Assembly: GCA_021807845.1 (NCBI GenBank)
Contig: JAKBCM010000017.1
Span: 1 to 14,553, forward strand
Source: Pseudomonadota bacterium
GTDB taxonomy: Bacteria > Pseudomonadota > Gammaproteobacteria > Legionellales > Legionellaceae
Reading direction: 5' to 3'
DNA length: 14,553 nt
Shown here: one piece after another, positions 1-6,266 of the stretch
How the letters are laid out: every line of letters begins with the position of its first letter
How positions within the stretch are numbered: position 1 is the stretch's first letter
Notes under the pieces: generated by a model
The model's database searches: none
What the model saw: only the letters and a program-made list of their open reading frames with translations
What the model was told of the DNA's origin: nothing
Made by a program: the position numbers and the translations under genes

Positions 1-34
1 TACAGTAGGCGCCATAATTTCACACTTAATTTAC

Positions 35-119
<85 letters not shown>

Positions 120-130
120 AAAAAAACGAC

Positions 131-159
131 ATTTTCATGCATGCCCAAGATAAAGTCAA
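131..159 (-). promoter_or_regulatory. Candidate promoter of tRNA-Tyr
   Basis: On the minus strand a -35 box TTGACT (complement 154-159, 5 of 6 consensus) is followed by a 17-base spacer and a -10 box GAAAAT (131-136, 4 of 6). Transcription would begin about 7 bases further on, just before the mature tRNA 5' end at 119. This is a good sigma70-like match. There is no GC-rich discriminator, so stringent control is not evident. Confidence 0.6.
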
Positions 160-240
160 TAGGCTTAGCTCGTTTGTTCATAGCGATTGTACTATGGCCT
201 GTTGACAATTCATTGTGTTAGATCTTCTAAAGTGCCTACG

Positions 241-261
241 TACCGTGGCTTGTCCACGGTA
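241..261. repeat. Perfect palindrome, possibly a dispersed repeat element
   Basis: TACCGTGG at 241-248 and CCACGGTA at 254-261 form an 8-bp perfect stem with a 5-base loop (CTTGT). No T-run follows on either strand, so it is not a standard intrinsic terminator. The surrounding sequence (about 230-320) is richer in CG dinucleotides than its neighbours and holds no convincing gene. The style, a GC-rich hairpin with a short loop between genes, resembles REP-like or other dispersed palindromic elements. Only one copy is visible here, so calling it a repeat is inference. Confidence 0.45.
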
Positions 262-353
262 TCTAGAGATCCCTTCGATGACGCGGTCAACTCCACGAAT
301 AAATCGTGAGGACGTCACGTGGGCATTATAAAGCAATGGCCAACAGAGCCGAA

Positions 354-374
354 TGTGGGTTAAGCTCAACCACA
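354..374 (-). other. Weak hairpin just downstream of the 335-residue protein gene
   Basis: TGTGG(G)TT at 354-361 pairs with AACCACA at 368-374, with one bulged G and a 6-base loop. It begins 9 bases beyond the stop codon of the minus-strand gene ending at 383. It could stabilise the 3' end of that transcript. It lacks a U-tract, so it is not a proper Rho-independent terminator. Confidence 0.3.
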
Positions 375-382
375 AATCTGCA

Positions 383-1390
383 TTATGCACCTATAGCCTG
401 CCGCACCGTTTCGCATAGTTGTTCACTATCCGTTTTCTTGGGATTGAAGTAGGCAAAAAATCCTTCCCTGCGTTGTACAGCAAGAATATCAGCAACGGGC
501 TTTTTCCCATAGCCATTAGGGAGCTCACATTGTCCATTTTTCCAATCATTAAAGCCTTGCCGTATATCTAAATAGCTGGACTTATCATCAGCAAGAATCT
601 TGCTCAATACCTTAAAAGTCGCTATCTTGTCATCCGCAGCAGTTCTAGAAAACAGCGTATCTGTGTCTTCTGCTAACTCTACTATTTTGTTAGCAATCAA
701 ACACATGGCGTCGGAAGCCTGTTTCTGCACCACTGGGGTATATATCATATCGGATAGTTGTTCTTTTTGGGTGTTATTTAGACTTTCAACCACCGCTTCT
801 TTCAGCTCTTCTATCGTATCATTTAGAGCTTGTACATTTTTTGTAGGCTGCTGGGAAATCAAGTATGCGCCATATAATATACAGACAGACGATAGGATAA
901 GAGCAAACACCAAAGCTTCGAATATCAAACCCACGGGCCCACCAAGAGCTCCTACAATGAGCAGTACATGTAAAAGCATTGCTAATTTGACTGCTCCATA
1001 CAGTCCCGCACCCATGACACACAGGGATAAGACGAGGCCTGAAGTCAAGCCGAGGGCTTGAGCAAAATCAGTGGGCTTAATATGATCCAATACTTCAGTT
1101 AAAACCTGTAACTCCGCTTTACCACTGGTAGCATTAATGGCTAAATATTTTTTTACAAATTGTAAGCGCTGGATGATCTGGTTTATTCGATGCATACTCT
1201 GTTCGTCTTCCAACCGAACTCGTTCTATATTTTCTAGAAATTGATGCCTAAGCTGAGATATTGTTTCATGATGGGCTAAATCCATGTCCCTTAACTCTTG
1301 TACACATTGATTAAGAGCCTTTATTTTTTCTTGTTTTTTAAGATTAGCCGTTGCTTCTTTGGCCAAAGTGTCTGCATTCTTAAATAGCAT
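383..1390 (-). CDS. Unrecognised membrane protein with flanking coiled coils (335 aa)
   Basis: I do not recognise a family. Residues about 10-80 are rich in Lys, Glu, Gln and Leu with heptad-like spacing and look like a coiled coil. Residues about 111-178 are strongly hydrophobic, with Gly-rich stretches (MGAGLYGA, GALGGPVG), and probably make two to three membrane passes. Residues about 183-250 are again amphipathic and helical, and the last 85 residues are polar and soluble. There is no N-terminal signal peptide. The start ATG has GGGAA about 8 bases upstream, and a promoter lies about 100 bases upstream. The gene follows mltA in the same direction after a 187-bp gap, so it may be partly co-transcribed. 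The coiled coil-membrane-coiled coil plan is common among Legionellales orphan proteins, including secreted effectors, but nothing here proves export. Confidence 0.8.
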   Translation of the reverse strand: MLFKNADTLAKEATANLKKQEKIKALNQCVQELRDMDLAHHETISQLRHQFLENIERVRLEDEQSMHRINQIIQRLQFVKKYLAINATSGKAELQVLTEVLDHIKPTDFAQALGLTSGLVLSLCVMGAGLYGAVKLAMLLHVLLIVGALGGPVGLIFEALVFALILSSVCILYGAYLISQQPTKNVQALNDTIEELKEAVVESLNNTQKEQLSDMIYTPVVQKQASDAMCLIANKIVELAEDTDTLFSRTAADDKIATFKVLSKILADDKSSYLDIRQGFNDWKNGQCELPNGYGKKPVADILAVQRREGFFAYFNPKKTDSEQLCETVRQAIGA

Positions 1391-1453
1391 AGCATTTCCC
1401 AGCCTGGTATGAAAGAGATCAAAATTCTATCATTATGTGATAACAAATACAAA

Positions 1454-1481
1454 ACTTCGTCTATATACTTCGTCTATATAC
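1454..1481. repeat. 13-bp tandem duplication in the leader of the 335-aa gene
   Basis: The unit ACTTCGTCTATAT occurs at 1454-1466 and again, identically, at 1467-1479, followed by AC, the start of a third unit. It lies between the predicted promoter (-10 at 1489-1494) and the start codon at 1390, so it would be in the 5' untranslated leader. It looks like a recent slippage duplication. Confidence 0.8.
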
Positions 1482-1488
1482 AGGTCGC

Positions 1489-1518
1489 ATTGTATTTAAT
1501 CTATTATTATGTGTTCAA
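1489..1518 (-). promoter_or_regulatory. Candidate promoter of the 335-aa membrane protein gene
   Basis: On the minus strand, TTGAAC (complement 1513-1518, 4 of 6) is separated by 18 bases from TACAAT (1489-1494, 5 of 6). The region is very AT-rich. The predicted leader is about 90 bases and contains the 13-bp tandem duplication. Confidence 0.4.
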
Positions 1519-1577
1519 GAATCTCCTAAAATAGCATTATATGATTAATTATTTACCAATGGCTTGTTACTTAAGGC

Positions 1578-2954
1578 TTATCCATTTTTTGGAAGCGCCA
1601 CAAATAATGAGCCTGAATGATTGATCTGGTTTGCTTCAACACCTGCTTGATAGCCTTCCCCCTTATAGCAGTCAACATGAGCCCCGATAATAGCCCCACC
1701 CGTATCTTGAGCCACACACCATGAAGTAGCTTGTTTGCAGTGATAGATAAAATTCATGCCAATAGGAATGACTCTATGATCAGTCGCACAGGATGCATGC
1801 GCAGTGAGAGAAATATTTTCTGAACCATAAGGCCCGCCCTCCTCTTTAGCAAAAAACACAAAACTTTGATCACGACCTCGCAGATCATCAGCTTTATCAC
1901 GATTTTGAAGATGATCTAGATATTGTCGAATCAGACTTTCAGATGCAGCACTGTGTCTGATTTTTTGAGAGACGTTACAGCGTAACTTTGCTTCATCATG
2001 ACATTTGGGATCTTTCGCACAACGCTCCATGGTATTCAAGTTGCCGCCACAAGTTGGATCTTGTGCACATTGGACAACTCGGCCAAGCATGGTACGCGGC
2101 AAGCCATTGGCGCCATTGTAATTGATATGCATTAATTTACCATCAAGCATGATTGAACCAGAGCCCTGAAGCATTAAAAAAGCGGCGTCATTGGGATCTT
2201 GAAGATAACCAATGATATATTTTGGATTTAACGCCCCATGTTCAATTTCATTTCGGTCTGGTGCTATCGCGTAGGTACCATCGGCATTTTTTAGACAATA
2301 AGCTCGCACCATTTTAGTCAGTGGATCAATGCCACAAAGAGGCGCTTTCAAATGAAATTTCTTAGATTCCGAAACCACATTCACAACACCCGGATTACTA
2401 TAGATTGGATATGAAAATCCTCCACCTTGTTTGGTATGGGCCAAAACGGCTTGAGGCGCATAATAGGCAGTAAATTGAAACTCCCCTTTTTTAAATCCTG
2501 CATGATTTTCGGGCCAACCTTCGCTTTTATACCAATCAAATTCCGTTTTAATATTTGAGATATATTTTTTAAAATCACCATGGGCAGCTTGTGCAAGCAT
2601 GAGCATTTTTTGATTGGTCTTCAGGCACCAATCTTCCCGTTTGAATGGATGACCTCCGATGGTCATGGTCTGAAACTCACCCTGATTTTTTTTGCAATTT
2701 TCAATCTGAATCTTTAAAGCTTTGACAACTTCATCCATGTGCCCCGTAAGGTTATCTAATGGCAGCTCTGAAGCTCTGATTTTATGAAATTTAAATCGTG
2801 ACACACCAGGTTCTTTGGCCGCCATTTTCTGTCTTGTGGTAAAATCCACGAGTCTTCTGACATTTAAACACCGCTGGATTGGATCATCTGGGAGAGCGGC
2901 TTCAGCAAACACACTAAAAATCATGAGTCCAATGATTAAGACAGATTGAAACAT
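1578..2954 (-). CDS. mltA: MltA-type membrane-bound lytic murein transglycosylase
   Basis: The family cleaves the MurNAc-GlcNAc bond of peptidoglycan, leaving a 1,6-anhydro end, in the periplasm. The barrel domain is shown by FTAYYAP (161-167), QGSGSI (263-268) and NGANG (280-284). The C-terminal 3D domain follows, with Asp392 (TDHR), Asp417 (AQDTGG, matching the catalytic Asp position of E. coli MltA) and Asp428 (AHVDCY). SFVFF at 364-368 is also a family motif. Residues 1-19 form a signal peptide ending in FAEA with no lipobox, so unlike E. coli MltA it should be a soluble periplasmic enzyme. At 458 residues it is longer than E. coli MltA (about 365), partly because of a Cys-rich insertion at 296-326. 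AAGGA lies 6 bases before the ATG, and a TATAAT promoter lies upstream. Confidence 0.9.
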   Translation of the reverse strand: MFQSVLIIGLMIFSVFAEAALPDDPIQRCLNVRRLVDFTTRQKMAAKEPGVSRFKFHKIRASELPLDNLTGHMDEVVKALKIQIENCKKNQGEFQTMTIGGHPFKREDWCLKTNQKMLMLAQAAHGDFKKYISNIKTEFDWYKSEGWPENHAGFKKGEFQFTAYYAPQAVLAHTKQGGGFSYPIYSNPGVVNVVSESKKFHLKAPLCGIDPLTKMVRAYCLKNADGTYAIAPDRNEIEHGALNPKYIIGYLQDPNDAAFLMLQGSGSIMLDGKLMHINYNGANGLPRTMLGRVVQCAQDPTCGGNLNTMERCAKDPKCHDEAKLRCNVSQKIRHSAASESLIRQYLDHLQNRDKADDLRGRDQSFVFFAKEEGGPYGSENISLTAHASCATDHRVIPIGMNFIYHCKQATSWCVAQDTGGAIIGAHVDCYKGEGYQAGVEANQINHSGSLFVALPKNG

Positions 2955-3001
2955 GGGTATCCTTACAATGGTTAAAGCATTAATTCTAACAAGTAGTTAA
3001 G

Positions 3002-3029
3002 ATTATATAGTCTATTGAATAGCCATCAA
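3002..3029 (-). promoter_or_regulatory. Promoter of mltA
   Basis: On the minus strand, TTGATG (complement 3024-3029, 4 of 6) is separated by 16 bases from a perfect TATAAT (3002-3007). Transcription would begin near 2995, giving a leader of about 40 bases before the ATG at 2954. It lies in the 129-bp space shared with the divergent ubiquitin-like gene, whose own promoter I could not place with confidence. Confidence 0.6.
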
Positions 3030-3083
3030 GAAATTTTGTATCATTTACCATGTCTAATTTTGGAAAAGTCAAAGGCTTATGAT

Positions 3084-3410
3084 ATGAAAAGAGAACATCT
3101 CGGTTCAACTGGCTGTCAAAGTGGCTTTTTTAAACAAAAACCCATACAAGTTTTTATCAAAAATTCTTTTTCTCCTACGCTCACCATTTCCATCATAGAC
3201 TCTAGAAAAATCTCTGAATTAAAAAAGAAAATCGATGATAAAATTAACTTAGATCCTCGGTACCAAAAAATTACTTATGAAAGTAGAATCTGTGAAGATC
3301 ATCAGAGACTTAAGGACCTAGGAATATCAAATATTTCAACCCTTTATCTGGATATTCGAAGACCTATTGCAACAGAATCAGCAACACATCCGAGGCTACG
3401 GCTTCGCTGA
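3084..3410 (+). CDS. Small protein with a ubiquitin-like domain
   Basis: Residues 21-92 (3144-3359) align to eukaryotic ubiquitin residues 1-72 without a gap. From memory of the ubiquitin sequence I count about 24 identities, including Gln2, Phe4, Lys6, Thr12, Thr14, Ile23, Lys27, Lys29, Ile30, Asp32, Lys33, Pro38, Gln41, Glu51, Asp52, Leu56, Asp58, Ile61, the STL at 65-67 and Leu69. The ubiquitin hydrophobic patch is replaced (Leu8 to Ser, Ile44 to Thr, Val70 to Asp), Lys48 is Arg and Lys63 is Asn. Instead of LRLRGG the chain reads IRRPIA plus a 12-residue tail ending RLRLR, so there is no Gly-Gly for conjugation. I chose the ATG at 3084 because AAAGG stands 8 bases before it; an open TTG start at 3015 has no ribosome site. 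There is no signal peptide, and no E1, E2 or protease gene nearby. It has its own terminator. A host-directed effector or scaffold is possible; function unknown. Confidence 0.85.
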   Translation: MKREHLGSTGCQSGFFKQKPIQVFIKNSFSPTLTISIIDSRKISELKKKIDDKINLDPRYQKITYESRICEDHQRLKDLGISNISTLYLDIRRPIATESATHPRLRLR

Positions 3411-3449
3411 AGTAAAGCCTGCTCTTATTGATCAGGCTGGATTTTTTTT
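3393..3449 (+). terminator. Rho-independent terminator of the ubiquitin-like gene, with a competing hairpin
   Basis: AGCCTG (3416-3421) pairs with CAGGCT (3433-3438), the stem is extended inward by TC/GA after one mismatch, and GGA plus eight T (3442-3449) follows. This is a convincing plus-strand terminator. AGCCT (3416-3420) can instead pair with AGGCT (3393-3397), around an inner CTTC-GCT-GAAG hairpin that contains the TGA stop. The two structures exclude each other. The terminator overlaps the last codons of the convergent aconitase gene. Confidence 0.75.
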
Positions 3450-5357
3450 CACCCAATTGATTAATCCACCCAACAGAAGAATCTCTTTTTGTCGTTCAGA
3501 TAAGGTATGTTCAACTTCTATCGTTCGGTCATTGATCTTGATTTCAAACGTAGTATTGTTTAATACCTTTGGCAAACCTTTGATCTGGATTTTATCTAGC
3601 TTTTTAATCGATGAGTAATCTTTTTTATTTTTAAATACCAGTGGTAAAACGCCAAAATTTATCAAATTTTGCCAATGAATTCGGGCAAAACTCTTAGCAA
3701 TAACCACACATAAGCCAAGATAACGTGGTGCTAATGCAGCATGCTCTCGACTGGAGCCTTGACCATAATTCTCGCCTGCAATAATGGCGTGATCTTGTTT
3801 GCGTTTTTTTGCTTCTTTTGCATATTCAGGATCATGATGGGTATAAACAAATTCACTGATTTTAGGGATGTTGCTGCGATAAGGCAGAATTTCAGCCCCT
3901 GCGGGCAATATATCATCCGTGGAAATATGATCCCCCACTTTTAATAATACAGATAATTCTAAGTGTTTTGGTAAAGCCGATAATGGCGATAATGAAACAA
4001 TATTGGGACCTTTCACTAATTTAACATTCTTAGCTAGTTTTAAAGGTAATGGCGAGTCAATGCATGCGGAATTAATGATGCTCTTTTTTGAAAGCTCTAT
4101 CTTCGGGTATTCAAAATCCAGTGTGCGTGGATCCGTAATTTCCCCCATTAAAGCAGAAGCTGCGGCTGTTTCAGGGCTACATAAAAATACCCTGTCATCC
4201 TGTGTGCCAGATCGCCCGGAGAAATTACGAGGAACCGTCCGTAGACTATTCGTATCGGTTGCGGGAGCTTGCCCCATTCCAATACAACCATTACAACCCG
4301 CCTGATGAATACGGGCTCCGGCATGAATCAAGTGACCCAAGTGTCCATCTCGTACCAACTCTTCCAACGTTGTTCGTGAGCTTGGATTCACGTCTAATGA
4401 AACATGTGATTTCACAGTACGATTTTTAACTATTTCAGCGACTATTGCATAATCTCGATATCCAGGATTGGCTGATGATCCAATGTAGGCTTGATGAATC
4501 TTCTCTCCCGCAAGATCCTGAACGCGTACAACATTGCCAGGACTTCCGGGTTTAGCAATCAACGGTTCAACTTTACGCAAGTCAATTTCATCATATTTAT
4601 CATACATTGCCCCTTCATCTGCATATATTTCAACCCAATCTTGTTCACGCCCGTGATCTTTTAAGAAAGCACGTGTTTTCTCATCGGAAGGAAAGACAGT
4701 TGTTGTAGCGCCAAGTTCTGCACCCATGTTGGCAATAACATGACGGTCCATCAGACTTAAATGTGTCACGCCCTCTCCATAATACTCTAGAATATAGCCC
4801 ACCCCACCTTTTACATCATACCTTCGTAACATCTCTAGAATCACATCCTTAGCACTCACCCAGTCGGATAATTGCCCAGTTAATTTGATGCCAAACACTT
4901 TGGGCATTTTGATGTAAAGAGGATAACCCGCAATCGCCATAGCAACCTCAAGCCCTCCTGAGCCTATAGCCAACATAGCCAATGAACCTGCAGCACACGT
5001 ATGACTATCAGAGCCCGTTAAAGTCGCTCCTGGTTTACCAAAATTTTGCATATGTACCGCATGGCTAATTCCATTACCAGGTCTACTAAAGTACAATCCA
5101 AACCGTTTAGCGGCACTTTCAAGAAATAGATGATCATCTGGATTTTTATTGTCTACTTGAATTAAATTATGATCCACGTACTGTACTGCTATAGATGGTT
5201 TTGCACGCTCCAACGCCATCTCTTCCAGCTCAAGCATCACTAGCGTTCCCGTGGCATCCTGACATAACGTTTGATCTATTTTGATTACAATTTCTTCTCC
5301 AGGGCTCATGGTCCCTGAAATAAGATGCGCATGAATGATTTTTTCAGTAACGTTCAT
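3432..5357 (-). CDS. Aconitate hydratase, short (Aquifex-type) subfamily
   Basis: This enzyme interconverts citrate and isocitrate in the TCA cycle using a [4Fe-4S] cluster. At 641 residues it is much shorter than AcnA or AcnB (about 860-890) and fits the compact Aquifex-type aconitase subfamily. Visible motifs are TGSDSHT (114-120), AGCNGCIG (353-360, cluster ligands Cys355 and Cys358), RNFSGRSG (377-384) and the swivel-domain GENYGQGSSREHAALAPR (528-545). The position that usually reads GSCTN in aconitases is GSSAN (293-297), so the third usual Cys ligand is absent there; Cys393 (CSPET) is a possible substitute. The start is the ATG at 5357, because AAGGAG is 10 bases before it; a GTG three codons earlier sits against the ribosome site. 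It is convergent with the ubiquitin-like gene. I leave the symbol empty because acnA and acnB would both mislead. Confidence 0.93.
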   Translation of the reverse strand: MNVTEKIIHAHLISGTMSPGEEIVIKIDQTLCQDATGTLVMLELEEMALERAKPSIAVQYVDHNLIQVDNKNPDDHLFLESAAKRFGLYFSRPGNGISHAVHMQNFGKPGATLTGSDSHTCAAGSLAMLAIGSGGLEVAMAIAGYPLYIKMPKVFGIKLTGQLSDWVSAKDVILEMLRRYDVKGGVGYILEYYGEGVTHLSLMDRHVIANMGAELGATTTVFPSDEKTRAFLKDHGREQDWVEIYADEGAMYDKYDEIDLRKVEPLIAKPGSPGNVVRVQDLAGEKIHQAYIGSSANPGYRDYAIVAEIVKNRTVKSHVSLDVNPSSRTTLEELVRDGHLGHLIHAGARIHQAGCNGCIGMGQAPATDTNSLRTVPRNFSGRSGTQDDRVFLCSPETAAASALMGEITDPRTLDFEYPKIELSKKSIINSACIDSPLPLKLAKNVKLVKGPNIVSLSPLSALPKHLELSVLLKVGDHISTDDILPAGAEILPYRSNIPKISEFVYTHHDPEYAKEAKKRKQDHAIIAGENYGQGSSREHAALAPRYLGLCVVIAKSFARIHWQNLINFGVLPLVFKNKKDYSSIKKLDKIQIKGLPKVLNNTTFEIKINDRTIEVEHTLSERQKEILLLGGLINWVKKNPA

Positions 5358-5391
5358 CTTAAACACACTCCTTGTGATTTGTATGAACTAA

Positions 5392-5400
5392 AATATAGCA
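5392..5400 (-). promoter_or_regulatory. Candidate extended -10 promoter of aconitase
   Basis: On the minus strand TGCTATATT (complement 5392-5400) is an extended -10 (TGn plus TATATT, 5 of 6). A -35-like TTGCAT lies 19 bases upstream, which is too far to be strong. Transcription would begin about 25-30 bases before the ATG at 5357. Confidence 0.35.
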
Positions 5401-5453
5401 TATCAGTGAAAAATATATGCAACCATGATATGGACTATCAATATATAGCATAT
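5393..5453. repeat. Direct repeat in the aconitase/exported-protein intergenic region
   Basis: ATATAGCATAT occurs at 5393-5403 and again at 5443-5453, with start points exactly 50 bases apart, close to five helical turns. Both copies read TGCTATAT on the minus strand, so they may be two extended -10 elements, or two binding sites on the same DNA face for a regulator of the divergent genes. The region is AT-rich, so chance is not excluded. Confidence 0.5.
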
Positions 5454-5477
5454 TATTCATTTCAAAGGACGGTATTC

Positions 5478-5792
5478 ATGAAAACAACACTATTGTTATT
5501 GTTAATGCTCATCTGTATTGAATCTTCGGGCGCAATCATCCTCATTCAAGGAGAGACAGTTCCATTAGAATACCAAAATGATATTTATTACTTGCCAACC
5601 AATTTGGTTATACCTCCTGGAACGACAAACTTGTACATTACAATGGATGGTATCAACAAGATATGTTTCCTAAATAGGGCCCCTTCTGGACTATTCGAAC
5701 AAATTTCTGAGATTAGTATCATTATCAATGGCGTGAAAACAGAATGGAATTGTTTCCCATATCGAACGACTGTTTTTGAGGTCCGTCCTTAG
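5478..5792 (+). CDS. Small exported protein of unknown function (104 aa)
   Basis: I do not recognise a family. The ATG at 5478 follows AAAGGA by 8 bases, while the open frame upstream to 5325 overlaps aconitase and lacks a ribosome site. Residues 1-19 form a typical Sec signal peptide: Lys2, a poly-Leu core and SSGA before the likely cut. Cys13 lies inside the hydrophobic core without a proper lipobox, so a lipoprotein is unlikely. The mature part, about 85 residues, is rich in beta-forming residues and has only two cysteines (Cys63 and Cys92), which could form a disulphide in the periplasm. It is divergent from aconitase and followed by 169 bp before ftsB. No terminator was found. Confidence 0.75.
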   Translation: MKTTLLLLLMLICIESSGAIILIQGETVPLEYQNDIYYLPTNLVIPPGTTNLYITMDGINKICFLNRAPSGLFEQISEISIIINGVKTEWNCFPYRTTVFEVRP

Positions 5793-5926
5793 GGCGTGTC
5801 ATGAGAAGCTTTGCGAGACATCTCCATCAGATCAGAGCCTTTGCGTTGTTCGAGATAAAGCAGGAAGATGGAAAATATTCTCGCAGTCCTTTACAAGCTA
5901 TGGTCGATTGTCATGAAAGGATACTG

Positions 5927-5932
5927 TAGAAT
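5927..5932 (+). promoter_or_regulatory. Weak candidate -10 box for ftsB
   Basis: TAGAAT (5 of 6) lies 30 bases before the ftsB ATG. The hexamer 17 bases upstream, TCGATT, is a poor -35. The rest of the 5793-5961 interval shows no gene, clear repeat or terminator. Confidence 0.25.
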
Positions 5933-5961
5933 CGTAAATAACTTCCATTATTGAGTCCATC

Positions 5962-6231
5962 ATGCGCCCAATCTTTGTTGTTTTATTACTCGTCTTAATA
6001 GGCTTGCAATATAAATTATGGTTAGGGGACGGCAGCGTCATGCAGTGGCTTCATCTGGAACATAAATTATCCGCAGAAGAACAAGAAAATAAAAAGCTTG
6101 CCGCTCGAAATCTTGCTGTTGAAGCGGATATTATGGAGCTTAAATCAGGCGAACAAGCCCTCGAAGAACAAGCGCGTTATGAGTTGGGGATGGTCAAAGA
6201 TGGTGAAGTGTACTATCAGTTCGTCGAGTAG
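5962..6231 (+). CDS. ftsB: Cell division protein FtsB
   Basis: FtsB is a small bitopic inner-membrane protein that joins FtsL and FtsQ in the divisome and helps activate septal peptidoglycan synthesis by FtsWI. The sequence shows a short cytoplasmic start, one membrane helix (about 3-20, ending in the family's LQYKLW), a leucine/alanine/glutamate-rich periplasmic coiled coil (about 31-66), and the conserved C-terminal stretch ALEEQARYELGMVKDGE with a terminal YYQFV. The length of 89 residues is close to the E. coli protein (103). It stands alone here, converging on the mevalonate kinase gene with only 35 bp between them. In many gammaproteobacteria ftsB lies by eno and ispD, which are not in this window. 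The ribosome site (GAG 8 bases upstream) is weak. Confidence 0.93.
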   Translation: MRPIFVVLLLVLIGLQYKLWLGDGSVMQWLHLEHKLSAEEQENKKLAARNLAVEADIMELKSGEQALEEQARYELGMVKDGEVYYQFVE

Positions 6232-6266
6232 AGGAACTTACTTGCGCTGAGCATGGACCATATCCG

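Noticed and set aside
202..230. TTGACA at 202-207 on the plus strand as a promoter
   Set aside because: The hexamer 17 bases downstream (TTCTAA) is a poor -10 and no plus-strand gene follows.
178..390. Minus-strand open frame of 70 codons next to the 335-residue gene
   Set aside because: It overlaps the end of that gene, runs through the palindrome and hairpin, has no clear ribosome site, and its composition (many Arg) looks like translated non-coding DNA.
600..1061. Plus-strand open frame of 153 codons
   Set aside because: It lies entirely antisense within the membrane protein gene and has no recognisable domain; a shadow of that gene.
2971..3000. PmrA-like TTAA repeats upstream of the ubiquitin-like gene
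   Set aside because: TTAA occurs three times, but the spacings (4 and 13 bases between copies) do not fit the TTAA-N7-TTAA pattern known from Legionella and Coxiella effector promoters, and the region is AT-rich.
3015..3083. N-terminal extension of the ubiquitin-like protein from a TTG codon
   Set aside because: There is no ribosome site before the TTG, it overlaps the mltA promoter, and the ATG at 3084 has AAAGG at proper spacing.
3367..3618. Plus-strand open frame over the end of aconitase
   Set aside because: It is antisense to aconitase and runs through the terminator; no domain is visible.
5801..5929. 42-residue plus-strand frame before ftsB
   Set aside because: It has no convincing ribosome site, no recognised motif, and the length is expected by chance.
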